Shown here: piece by piece, positions 1 through 4,697 of the stretch
Layout of the letters: each line of letters opens with the position of its first letter
How positions within the stretch are numbered: position 1 is the stretch's first letter
NCBI GenBank assembly: GCA_031262565.1
Contig: JAISHL010000005.1
Location: 1-5,297, forward strand
From: Candidatus Nomurabacteria bacterium
Lineage (GTDB): Bacteria > Patescibacteriota > Saccharimonadia > Saccharimonadales > Saccharimonadaceae
Direction of reading: 5' to 3'
DNA length: 5,297 nucleotides
Translations under genes and position numbers: made by a program
The notes under the pieces: model-generated
Databases searched by the model: none
What the model was told of the DNA's origin: nothing
What the model saw: the letters and a program-made list of their open reading frames with translations, nothing else

Positions 1-158
1 TACCGCCAGTTCAGCCACCCGTTCAGAATCCGCTGACGCAACCAATTCAGCCACAACAACCTCAACAGCAACCAGCACCAACACAAAGCCCAGTTATCAA
101 CCTTGACAATTTGGTCGCAGAAAATCCGAACGTCAACTCACTATTTCCACATCAGTAA
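1..158 (+). CDS. C-terminal end of an unidentified protein with a Pro/Gln-rich tail (5' partial)
   Basis: The frame starting at base 3 is open from the window edge to the TAA at 156-158 and gives 51 residues. The first 30 or so residues are almost all Pro, Gln, Thr and Ala, with a tandem PPVQ repeat at 3-26 and runs of CAA/CAG codons. The last 20 residues (VINLDNLVAENPNVNSLFPH then Q) look like a short ordered or binding motif at the very C-terminus. Such tails are usually disordered linkers; nothing here identifies the protein. The biased but stop-free composition, a clean TAA, and the promoter-bearing gap that follows support real coding. The gene starts outside the window, so its function cannot be stated. 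No terminator is seen after it, so read-through into glyQS is possible. Confidence 0.7.
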   Translation, partial: PPVQPPVQNPLTQPIQPQQPQQQPAPTQSPVINLDNLVAENPNVNSLFPHQ

Positions 159-173
159 TTTTGGCGCGAATTG

Positions 174-182
174 TGATACAAT
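174..182 (+). promoter_or_regulatory. Extended -10 promoter for glyQS
   Basis: TGA-TACAAT is a TGn extended -10 with a 5/6 match to TATAAT. It sits 27 bases before the glyQS ATG, so transcription would start near 189 and leave a leader of about 20 nt. No good -35 lies at the right distance: TTGGCG at 161-166 is only 10 bases upstream. The assignment therefore rests on the extended -10. The glyQS ribosome binding site TGGAG (197-201) follows. Confidence 0.5.
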
Positions 183-209
183 ATTTCTTAAAAGAATGGA
201 GTTTTAATT

Positions 210-1574
210 ATGGACGAGATTATTGCATTTTGTAAACGGCGCGGATTTGTTTATCAGGGGTCGGAGATTTATGGCGGTATGGCTGGACTTTATGATTTTG
301 GACCTTATGGCGTGCAACTTTTGAATAACATCAAAACAGAGTGGCGACGTGCGAATGTGCAGATGAAGCAGAATTACGTTGAGATTGACTCGGCGATATT
401 CAAAATGCCAGAAACTTGGGTGGCGAGCGGGCATGTTGGCGGTTTTGCTGATCCGTTGTCGGAGTGTAAAAAGTGCCATACGCGCATTCGGGTTGACAAA
501 GAACTTGGTAAAATCGGCGTAGAAGCTGATGAAAAGATGAGTGAAAAAGAATTGCAGGAGATTTTTGACGTAAATAAGGCGAATATCAAATGTCCGCATT
601 GTGGCGCGAAAGACTGGACTGAGCCGAAAATGTTTAACCTGCTCGTAAAGTCAAATCTTGGCGATTTTACAGGAAAGGGTGAAACACCAGTTTATTTGCC
701 AGGTGAGGCGTGTCAAGGAATTTATTTGAATTATAAAAATATCGTTGATACAACACGAGTTAAAGTTCCATTCGGTGTGGCGCAGATCGGCAAAGCGTTT
801 CGCAACGAGATCAGCCCGCGCAATTTTCTGTTCCGTTGCCGCGAGTTTGAGCAGGCGGATACGCAATATTTTGTTCGCCCGCACGAAAACGAGGAGGCTT
901 ATCAGAAAATCAAGCAGGAGCGGTTTGATTGGTATGTGAATTTGGGTGTGAAAGCGGAAAATTTGCGATTCAAGCAGCACGAACATTTGGTTTTTTATGC
1001 GAACGACGCGTGGGATATCGAATATAATTTCCCGTCGTATGGTTTTGATGAGGTTGAGGGGATTCACGATCGCACGGATTACGACTTGACGCAACATATG
1101 AAGTTTTCTGGGGTGGATTTGAATTATACCGACCCGACGACGGGCGAAAAATACATTCCGTGGATTTTGGAAACTTCGGTTGGTATGGGGCGCATGTTCT
1201 TGACGTTTTTGTCAGATGCTTATACAGTTGAAAAAGTCGGCGACAATGAGCGCGTTGTTTTGAAGCTTGACAAACGACTCGCACCAATTAAAGCGGCGGT
1301 CTTCCCACTACTGAAAAATAAGCCAGAATTAGTCGAAAAAGCGCGCGAAATTTACGCAAAATTGAGCGAAACGATGATGTGCGAGTTTGACGACAATGGC
1401 AATATCGGCAAGCGTTACAGGCGACAGGACGAGATTGGCACGCCAGCTTGCGTGGTGGTAGATTTTGATACGCTCGACGAAAATTCGCCAAACTTTGGCA
1501 CGGTGGCGGTGCGCGATCGCGACACGATGGAGCAGACGAGAGTTAAGACTGAGGATTTAGAGAAAGTATTATAA
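210..1574 (+). CDS. glyQS: Glycine--tRNA ligase, homodimeric class II type
   Basis: This cytoplasmic enzyme charges tRNA-Gly with glycine using ATP. The 454-residue length fits the bacterial alpha2 single-chain GlyRS, not the alpha2beta2 type. The N-terminus has the family's YGGMAGLYDFGPYG block (residues 21-34). An insertion carries two CxxC pairs (C86/C89 and C128/C131), a likely zinc site. Class II motif 2 spans FRNE (197-200) through the REFEQ stretch (211-215). The block HDRTDYDLTQH (286-296) is typical of the family. Motif 3 is ETSVGMGR (321-328). The C-terminal part from about residue 355 is the HGTP anticodon-binding domain, ending with a conserved-looking region around RDRDTMEQTRV (435-445). 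The ATG at 210 follows TGGAG by 8 bases and gives the expected N-terminus. Motif 2 continues as ADTQYF where relatives commonly have a form like MEMQFF, and motif 3 has G327 where an Asp is common in relatives. These are mild divergences recalled from the family, not computed. Codon use is richer in GC than in all genes downstream. Confidence 0.96.
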   Translation: MDEIIAFCKRRGFVYQGSEIYGGMAGLYDFGPYGVQLLNNIKTEWRRANVQMKQNYVEIDSAIFKMPETWVASGHVGGFADPLSECKKCHTRIRVDKELGKIGVEADEKMSEKELQEIFDVNKANIKCPHCGAKDWTEPKMFNLLVKSNLGDFTGKGETPVYLPGEACQGIYLNYKNIVDTTRVKVPFGVAQIGKAFRNEISPRNFLFRCREFEQADTQYFVRPHENEEAYQKIKQERFDWYVNLGVKAENLRFKQHEHLVFYANDAWDIEYNFPSYGFDEVEGIHDRTDYDLTQHMKFSGVDLNYTDPTTGEKYIPWILETSVGMGRMFLTFLSDAYTVEKVGDNERVVLKLDKRLAPIKAAVFPLLKNKPELVEKAREIYAKLSETMMCEFDDNGNIGKRYRRQDEIGTPACVVVDFDTLDENSPNFGTVAVRDRDTMEQTRVKTEDLEKVL

Positions 1575-1575
1575 A

Positions 1576-2088
1576 ATGAAAAATCAAGAAAAGCCAATTA
1601 TAATAAGCGCTTGGATTTGTGCGGGCAAAACTCATTTAGTAAAAAAGAATAAAAGAGCAACTGAATTGCCAAGCGGAGATTACAAGTATATTTTAACAGA
1701 TGAGCAAAAAGCCGTAGAAAATAAGGAAAGTCTTAAATCGACCAAAAGAGAAATCAATCCACTGTGGCCATCTAATTATTATGATGCAATTCTAAAAACC
1801 GCCAATGAGGGAAAATATGATATTATACTTATTGCGCCATGCATGCCATTTGAAGAGATGAGAAATTATGGAATAGATTTTTTGTTGGCGTATCCAGATC
1901 CGATTTGCAAGGAAGATTATAAGGAAAGGGCAAGACAAAGAGGAGTAAATGAGGAATTTGTTAAAAGAGTGGAAACGAATATTCAAACTGATTTTGAAGA
2001 ATTTTTAAAACAGCCGAACGAAAAAATAATCTTGCAGCCAGATGAATATTTGGAAGATGCTTTAATTAGAGTTGGTATTTTGAAATAA
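1576..2088 (+). CDS. Uncharacterised P-loop protein, nucleotide-kinase-like
   Basis: This is a 170-residue soluble protein without signal peptide or membrane segment. After a hydrophobic first strand (PIIISAW) comes AWICAGKT (12-19), a Walker A motif in which the first Gly of GxxxxGKT is Ala. A second strand YDIILIAP (81-88) could be the Walker B or substrate strand. An Arg/Lys-rich stretch KERARQRG (116-123) resembles the LID arginines of adenylate-kinase-like enzymes. The blocks WPSNYYDAI (64-72) and a GIDFLLAYPDP stretch (99-109) resemble uncharacterised P-loop proteins of bacteria and phages; that is a memory-based match. The ATG lies one base after the glyQS stop, so the two are probably translationally coupled; the upstream Shine-Dalgarno (AGAGAAAG, 1559-1566) is weak. 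The gene is clearly more AT-rich than glyQS, which hints at separate ancestry. Substrate unknown; a small-molecule or nucleoside kinase is an inference. Confidence 0.8.
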   Translation: MKNQEKPIIISAWICAGKTHLVKKNKRATELPSGDYKYILTDEQKAVENKESLKSTKREINPLWPSNYYDAILKTANEGKYDIILIAPCMPFEEMRNYGIDFLLAYPDPICKEDYKERARQRGVNEEFVKRVETNIQTDFEEFLKQPNEKIILQPDEYLEDALIRVGILK

Positions 2089-2126
2089 AAATACGAGATT
2101 TTTTACCAAAGCCTTTTGATGTTGCG

Positions 2127-2149
2127 AATCGTTTTCGAGCATAACGATT
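2127..2149. repeat. Short inverted repeat downstream of the P-loop gene
   Basis: AATCGTT (2127-2133) and AACGATT (2143-2149) form a perfect 7-bp stem around a 9-base loop. It lies 39 bp after the stop of the P-loop gene. No T run follows on either strand, so it is not a convincing intrinsic terminator by itself. It could protect the 3' end of the glyQS transcript or be chance in AT-rich DNA. Confidence 0.25.
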
Positions 2150-2156
2150 GAAACCT

Positions 2157-2189
2157 AAGAAAAAAGACCAGCAGGGGCTGATCGTCTTT
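2157..2189 (-). terminator. Rho-independent terminator of the tRNA-Pro/tRNA-Arg transcript
   Basis: Read on the minus strand, AAAGAC (2189-2184) pairs with GTCTTT (2168-2163). A GAT bulge and an inner CAGC/GCTG stem with a CCCT loop lie inside. The stem runs straight into further T residues (TTTTTTCTT in all, 2165-2157). It starts four bases after the CCA end of tRNA-Arg, as expected for a tRNA operon. The + strand reading has only a weak tail (TTTCT), so it may stop the convergent glyQS transcript less well. Confidence 0.8.
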
Positions 2190-2192
2190 CTA

Positions 2193-2269
2193 TGGTACAC
2201 TCGATACGATTCGAACGTACGACCTTTGGCTCCGCAAGCCAACGCTCTATCCAGCTGAGCTACGAGTGC
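2193..2269 (-). tRNA. tRNA-Arg, anticodon GCG
   Basis: The minus strand folds into a complete 77-nt cloverleaf. The acceptor stem is GCACTCG/CGAGTGT with a G1-U72 wobble, followed by discriminator A and an encoded CCA. The D arm is GCTC-GAGC with GG in the loop. The anticodon stem is TTGGC/GCCAA with loop TTGCGGA, and the T arm is GTACG-TTCGAAT-CGTAT. U33 and G37 fix the anticodon as GCG, which reads CGC and CGU arginine codons. G36-G37 suits methylation by TrmD. Most bacteria decode these codons with an ACG anticodon edited to inosine, so GCG is unusual. The gene is 20 bp downstream of tRNA-Pro, in the same transcript. Confidence 0.96.
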
Positions 2270-2289
2270 ATTATCTTGAATTTTATATC

Positions 2290-2365
2290 TGGTCGGGGTT
2301 AAAGGACTCGAACCTTCGACCTCACGGTCCCAAACCGCGCGCGCTACCAACTGCGCCAAACCCCG
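2290..2365 (-). tRNA. tRNA-Pro, anticodon UGG
   Basis: The minus strand gives a 76-nt cloverleaf with a perfect acceptor stem CGGGGTT/AACCCCG, discriminator A and encoded CCA. The C1-G72 first pair is the usual mark of bacterial tRNA-Pro. The D arm is GCGC-GCGC. The anticodon stem CGCGG/CCGTG closes loop TTTGGGA, so the anticodon is TGG, which reads proline CCN codons, mainly CCA and CCG. The T arm is GAAGG-TTCGAGT-CCTTT. It is the first gene of a two-tRNA unit, with a promoter just upstream at 2378-2406. Confidence 0.97.
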
Positions 2366-2377
2366 ATAGACTATGCA

Positions 2378-2406
2378 ATTATATCAGGTTGTGTAAAATT
2401 TCGCAA
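2378..2406 (-). promoter_or_regulatory. Promoter of the tRNA-Pro/tRNA-Arg unit
   Basis: On the minus strand TTGCGA (2406-2401, 4/6 match to the -35) is followed after exactly 17 bases by TATAAT (2383-2378). A TGA directly before it gives an extended -10. Transcription would start around 2371, a few bases before the 5' end of tRNA-Pro, so the RNase P leader would be very short. Confidence 0.75.
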
Positions 2407-2410
2407 GATA

Positions 2411-2438
2411 TTGTATTTTTATATAAATATGTTATAAT
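2411..2438 (+). promoter_or_regulatory. Promoter of the radical SAM operon
   Basis: TTGTAT (2411-2416, only TTG matches the -35 consensus) is followed after 16 bases by a perfect TATAAT (2433-2438). The preceding TGT supplies the TGn extended -10. Transcription would start near 2445, leaving a leader of about 40 nt. The -35 lies four bases from the -35 of the opposing tRNA promoter. No operator palindrome is obvious. Confidence 0.65.
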
Positions 2439-2467
2439 ATAACAAAGCGAGTGATTTTAAGTAGACT

Positions 2468-2472
2468 AGGAG
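2468..2472 (+). promoter_or_regulatory. Ribosome binding site of the radical SAM gene, with long spacing
   Basis: AGGAG is the only good Shine-Dalgarno sequence before the ATG at 2486. The spacing is 13 bases, longer than the usual 5-9. No alternative ATG, GTG or TTG in frame lies closer, and the CxxxCxxC motif at residue 15 requires a start at or before this one. Confidence 0.55.
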
Positions 2473-2485
2473 TATAGATTATATA

Positions 2486-3571
2486 ATGACTAAAAAGTTT
2501 AATGTTGGTTGGGGTTTAACTAACAAGTGTAATATGCGTTGTCAGTTTTGTTATAGTGAAGATGCTCGACATGAGTTACAAGAATGTAATATATCTGATT
2601 GGAAAAATTTTGCGGACAGGAATCATGCGTTTATCGATAGTATAAACTACGGAACAGGCGAAAATGCTATTCTAGATGATTTTTTCTATTTTGCTAAATA
2701 TATGAAGCAAAAATATCCTGAGATACGCCAGTCGTTAACTACTAACGGTTATATTAGCGAGAGAACAAAAACTAATCCGCAGTTTAAGGATATTTTTCAA
2801 GATTGTATTGACGAGGTGGACGTATCAGTTGATTTTTACAATAAAGAAAAGCACAGCGAGTTTCGTGGTCAGCCTAACGCATATGATTGGGCGATGAATA
2901 CACTACATATAGCCAAAGAAATGGGTAAACTTGCTACAATTGTTTTTGTTGGTTTTAATGAAACTTGTGACGAACATAACTTAGTGGGCTTATTTGAATT
3001 AGCAAGACAGAATGATGCGTTTTTGAGAATGAATATTTATCGACCAGTTAAAGAGTCTAAAATAATTAGCGATAGATTTATATTATCATATGACAAATTA
3101 AAGCAAACATTGCAATATGTGAATAATGAACAGGAAATAGTCTCGTTGAGTGATATGTTATTAGGCAATGTTTTTACTGGAGACACTTCAATCGAAGATA
3201 ATACAGGTAAAGATAGCATCCGCATATTACCAGACGGAACAATTTGTCCATCGACGTATTTAATAGCCGAAAAATATCGTAAAAATATAAGTATACATAA
3301 TGCAGATTTATCGACACTTAAATTTGACCAGTTTAACGACATTGAGATTCCAAAAGATTGTGCTGGCTGTAAATACGAAAAATCGTGTCGAGGTGGCGTG
3401 TATGATAGGCGAATCCTATGGTATGATACTTTTTCTGAACGCGACCCATATTGTCCAATGCAGAACGGAGACGCTTTACCTGAACAATTATTTCGTATTA
3501 GAAATCACATAGGTCGAGTTTCGGTTCATGATGGTTATTTGCCAACATTATTTTTTAAACCGAAGGATTAA
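2486..3571 (+). CDS. Radical SAM protein with SPASM-like C-terminal domain
   Basis: This 361-residue cytoplasmic enzyme is predicted to bind a 4Fe-4S cluster and split S-adenosylmethionine to start radical chemistry. The canonical motif CNMRCQFC gives C15, C19 and C22. GTGEN (56-60) takes the place of the GGEP-type SAM contact, and LTTNG (84-88) and VDVSVD (111-116) are typical barrel strands. The C-terminal third has C254 in PDGTICP, then C292-x2-C295-x5-C301 followed by GG, and C323 in DPYC. That is the pattern of SPASM/twitch auxiliary-cluster domains, but with fewer Cys than the classic seven, so perhaps one auxiliary cluster. The protein starts almost directly at the radical SAM core and has no N-terminal leader-peptide-binding (RRE) domain. 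SPASM enzymes mostly modify peptides (for example PqqE, AlbA and anaerobic sulfatase maturases), but the target here is unknown. It is first in a three-gene operon, with the next start one base after its stop. Classification is firm; substrate is inference. Confidence 0.92.
   Translation: MTKKFNVGWGLTNKCNMRCQFCYSEDARHELQECNISDWKNFADRNHAFIDSINYGTGENAILDDFFYFAKYMKQKYPEIRQSLTTNGYISERTKTNPQFKDIFQDCIDEVDVSVDFYNKEKHSEFRGQPNAYDWAMNTLHIAKEMGKLATIVFVGFNETCDEHNLVGLFELARQNDAFLRMNIYRPVKESKIISDRFILSYDKLKQTLQYVNNEQEIVSLSDMLLGNVFTGDTSIEDNTGKDSIRILPDGTICPSTYLIAEKYRKNISIHNADLSTLKFDQFNDIEIPKDCAGCKYEKSCRGGVYDRRILWYDTFSERDPYCPMQNGDALPEQLFRIRNHIGRVSVHDGYLPTLFFKPKD
3562..3567 (+). promoter_or_regulatory. Ribosome binding site that fixes the amidohydrolase GTG start
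   Basis: GAAGGA sits 5 bases before the GTG at 3573, inside the last codons of the radical SAM gene. The upstream in-frame ATG at 3528 would create a 44-bp overlap and add 15 residues with no Shine-Dalgarno match, so the GTG is the better start. Confidence 0.7.
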
Positions 3572-3572
3572 A

Positions 3573-4697
3573 GTGGAACAATGCAGTAAAAAGCAGTTTG
3601 TTAACGGGGTAATGATTGATGATAATGGTCAGATTAATCATGTCAATATTGAAGTAGATCATGGTAAGATTGTCCGATTTTCGGATATAATTAATTATGA
3701 TAATGATAGTCAAATAATAGATTTGAACAACAATCTTATTATTCCAACTTTTAATAATCAACATCTACACTTGGGCGAAACTATCTATCGTCCACTACCG
3801 CGAAAGATGGGACTATTGGCATATATTTCATACACCGAGCAGAGAAATAAAGAATTTGGTGATCAAGGTGGATTATTGCGTAGAAAATCAGTTCATGAAA
3901 CATTATTAGAGTGTATAAAGAATGGGACGACAGAAATTAATACAATTCGTAATGATGATATGATAGGTAATTTTCCAATTAAGGCGAGATGTGGTTATCC
4001 GATAATGCAGAGCTATAAGCTAAAAGCATTTATTGAAAATGGAATTGAGGGATTTGATCATTTTTATGAGCAGTGTCTAAAAAATAAATTGGAGCCTGGC
4101 GTATTTTTTCACTCGTTTTATATGAACGATGAGAGAACTATCGAACTGACGAGGCAAATTATTGGTAAATACGGCTGTTTTTTCGCTGCTCATATTGCAG
4201 AAGACTTGGAAAGCGAAGTGATAGTTAGTCAAAAATGGAATGGGTGCAATTCAATGCAATTATTAAGAAAGTTTGATTTATTATCTACCAAAACAACACT
4301 AGTTCACTGCGGCTATATTAAAGAGAAAGAATTAGAATGGATTCGAGATAGCGGAAGTAGCGTTGCGATTTGTCCATTATCAAGCGATACGCTACTTACA
4401 AAAACTGCCGATCCAGTTACTATGGAAGATATGGGAATAAAGTGGAGTATCGCGACCGATGGACTAGCGTCTGGATTGACGGCTAATCAAATTGATCAGG
4501 CTAATCATTTAAAAACGTTATTCCCAGAACTAACATACAATCAATTATTGAAAGCTATTACAGTCGATCATAACTTAAGCATAAATCAAGACGCTACATT
4601 TTTAACTTATAATACTGATTCGGTCGATGAAATTTTTAAGAAAAATTTACCAATACAATCAATTTATGTTAAAGGAGAATATTATGAACAAAATTAA
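3573..4697 (+). CDS. Metal-dependent amidohydrolase, deaminase/chlorohydrolase (TrzA/SsnA) type
   Basis: From the GTG at 3573 the protein has 374 residues, somewhat shorter than the usual 400-450 of this group. A short N-terminal beta-sandwich part (about 1-57) leads into the TIM barrel. Metal ligands are all visible: H64 and H66 in NQHLHLGE, H207 in AAHIAED (with E210 as likely catalytic acid), H245 in VHCG, and D296 in ATDGLAS. The stretch CPLSSDTLL (267-275) matches the segment before the catalytic Asp in cytosine, guanine and methylthioadenosine deaminases and triazine hydrolases. Such enzymes hydrolyse a C-N or C-Cl bond, usually releasing ammonia from a ring or amidine. The barrel C-terminus folds back to the sandwich (SIYVKGEYY, 363-371). 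An active enzyme is therefore likely, but its substrate cannot be read from the sequence. An amidohydrolase is known in at least one RiPP pathway (bottromycin), so a tailoring role is plausible; nucleobase salvage is the alternative. The gene is one base after the radical SAM gene and overlaps the next by 14 bases. Confidence 0.92.
   Translation: MEQCSKKQFVNGVMIDDNGQINHVNIEVDHGKIVRFSDIINYDNDSQIIDLNNNLIIPTFNNQHLHLGETIYRPLPRKMGLLAYISYTEQRNKEFGDQGGLLRRKSVHETLLECIKNGTTEINTIRNDDMIGNFPIKARCGYPIMQSYKLKAFIENGIEGFDHFYEQCLKNKLEPGVFFHSFYMNDERTIELTRQIIGKYGCFFAAHIAEDLESEVIVSQKWNGCNSMQLLRKFDLLSTKTTLVHCGYIKEKELEWIRDSGSSVAICPLSSDTLLTKTADPVTMEDMGIKWSIATDGLASGLTANQIDQANHLKTLFPELTYNQLLKAITVDHNLSINQDATFLTYNTDSVDEIFKKNLPIQSIYVKGEYYEQN
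4672..4677 (+). promoter_or_regulatory. Ribosome binding site of the kinase-like gene
   Basis: AAGGAG lies 6 bases before the ATG at 4684, within the end of the amidohydrolase gene. It is the strongest Shine-Dalgarno in the operon and favours this ATG over the next in-frame ATG at 4699. Confidence 0.75.

Noticed and set aside
204..1597. Several open frames of 60-148 codons antisense to or shifted against glyQS
   Set aside because: They lie wholly or almost wholly over a clearly coding gene, have no Shine-Dalgarno context or recognisable motif, and follow from its codon bias.
2086..2106. AAAAAT-ACGAG-ATTTTT hairpin as terminator of the glyQS unit
   Set aside because: The stem is only A-T pairs and would be very weak; chance pairing in AT-rich DNA explains it.
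2066..2359. A 97-codon minus-strand open frame across the tRNA region
   Set aside because: It runs through both tRNA genes, and its peptide (with VAQLDRALACGAKG) is the well-known artefact of translating tRNA sequence.
2451..2477. Eight-codon GTG-started frame in the operon leader as a leader peptide or RiPP precursor
   Set aside because: It is too short, has no ribosome binding site and no run of regulatory codons; it contains the Shine-Dalgarno of the real gene.
2193..2485. tRNA genes as the attachment site of an integrated element carrying the operon
   Set aside because: The operon lies on the 5' side of the tRNAs, whereas integrases normally use the 3' end. I saw no repeated tRNA 3' end and no integrase gene in the window.
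3528..3572. Upstream ATG start for the amidohydrolase
   Set aside because: It would overlap the radical SAM gene by 44 bp and lacks a ribosome binding site; the GTG at 3573 has GAAGGA five bases before it.
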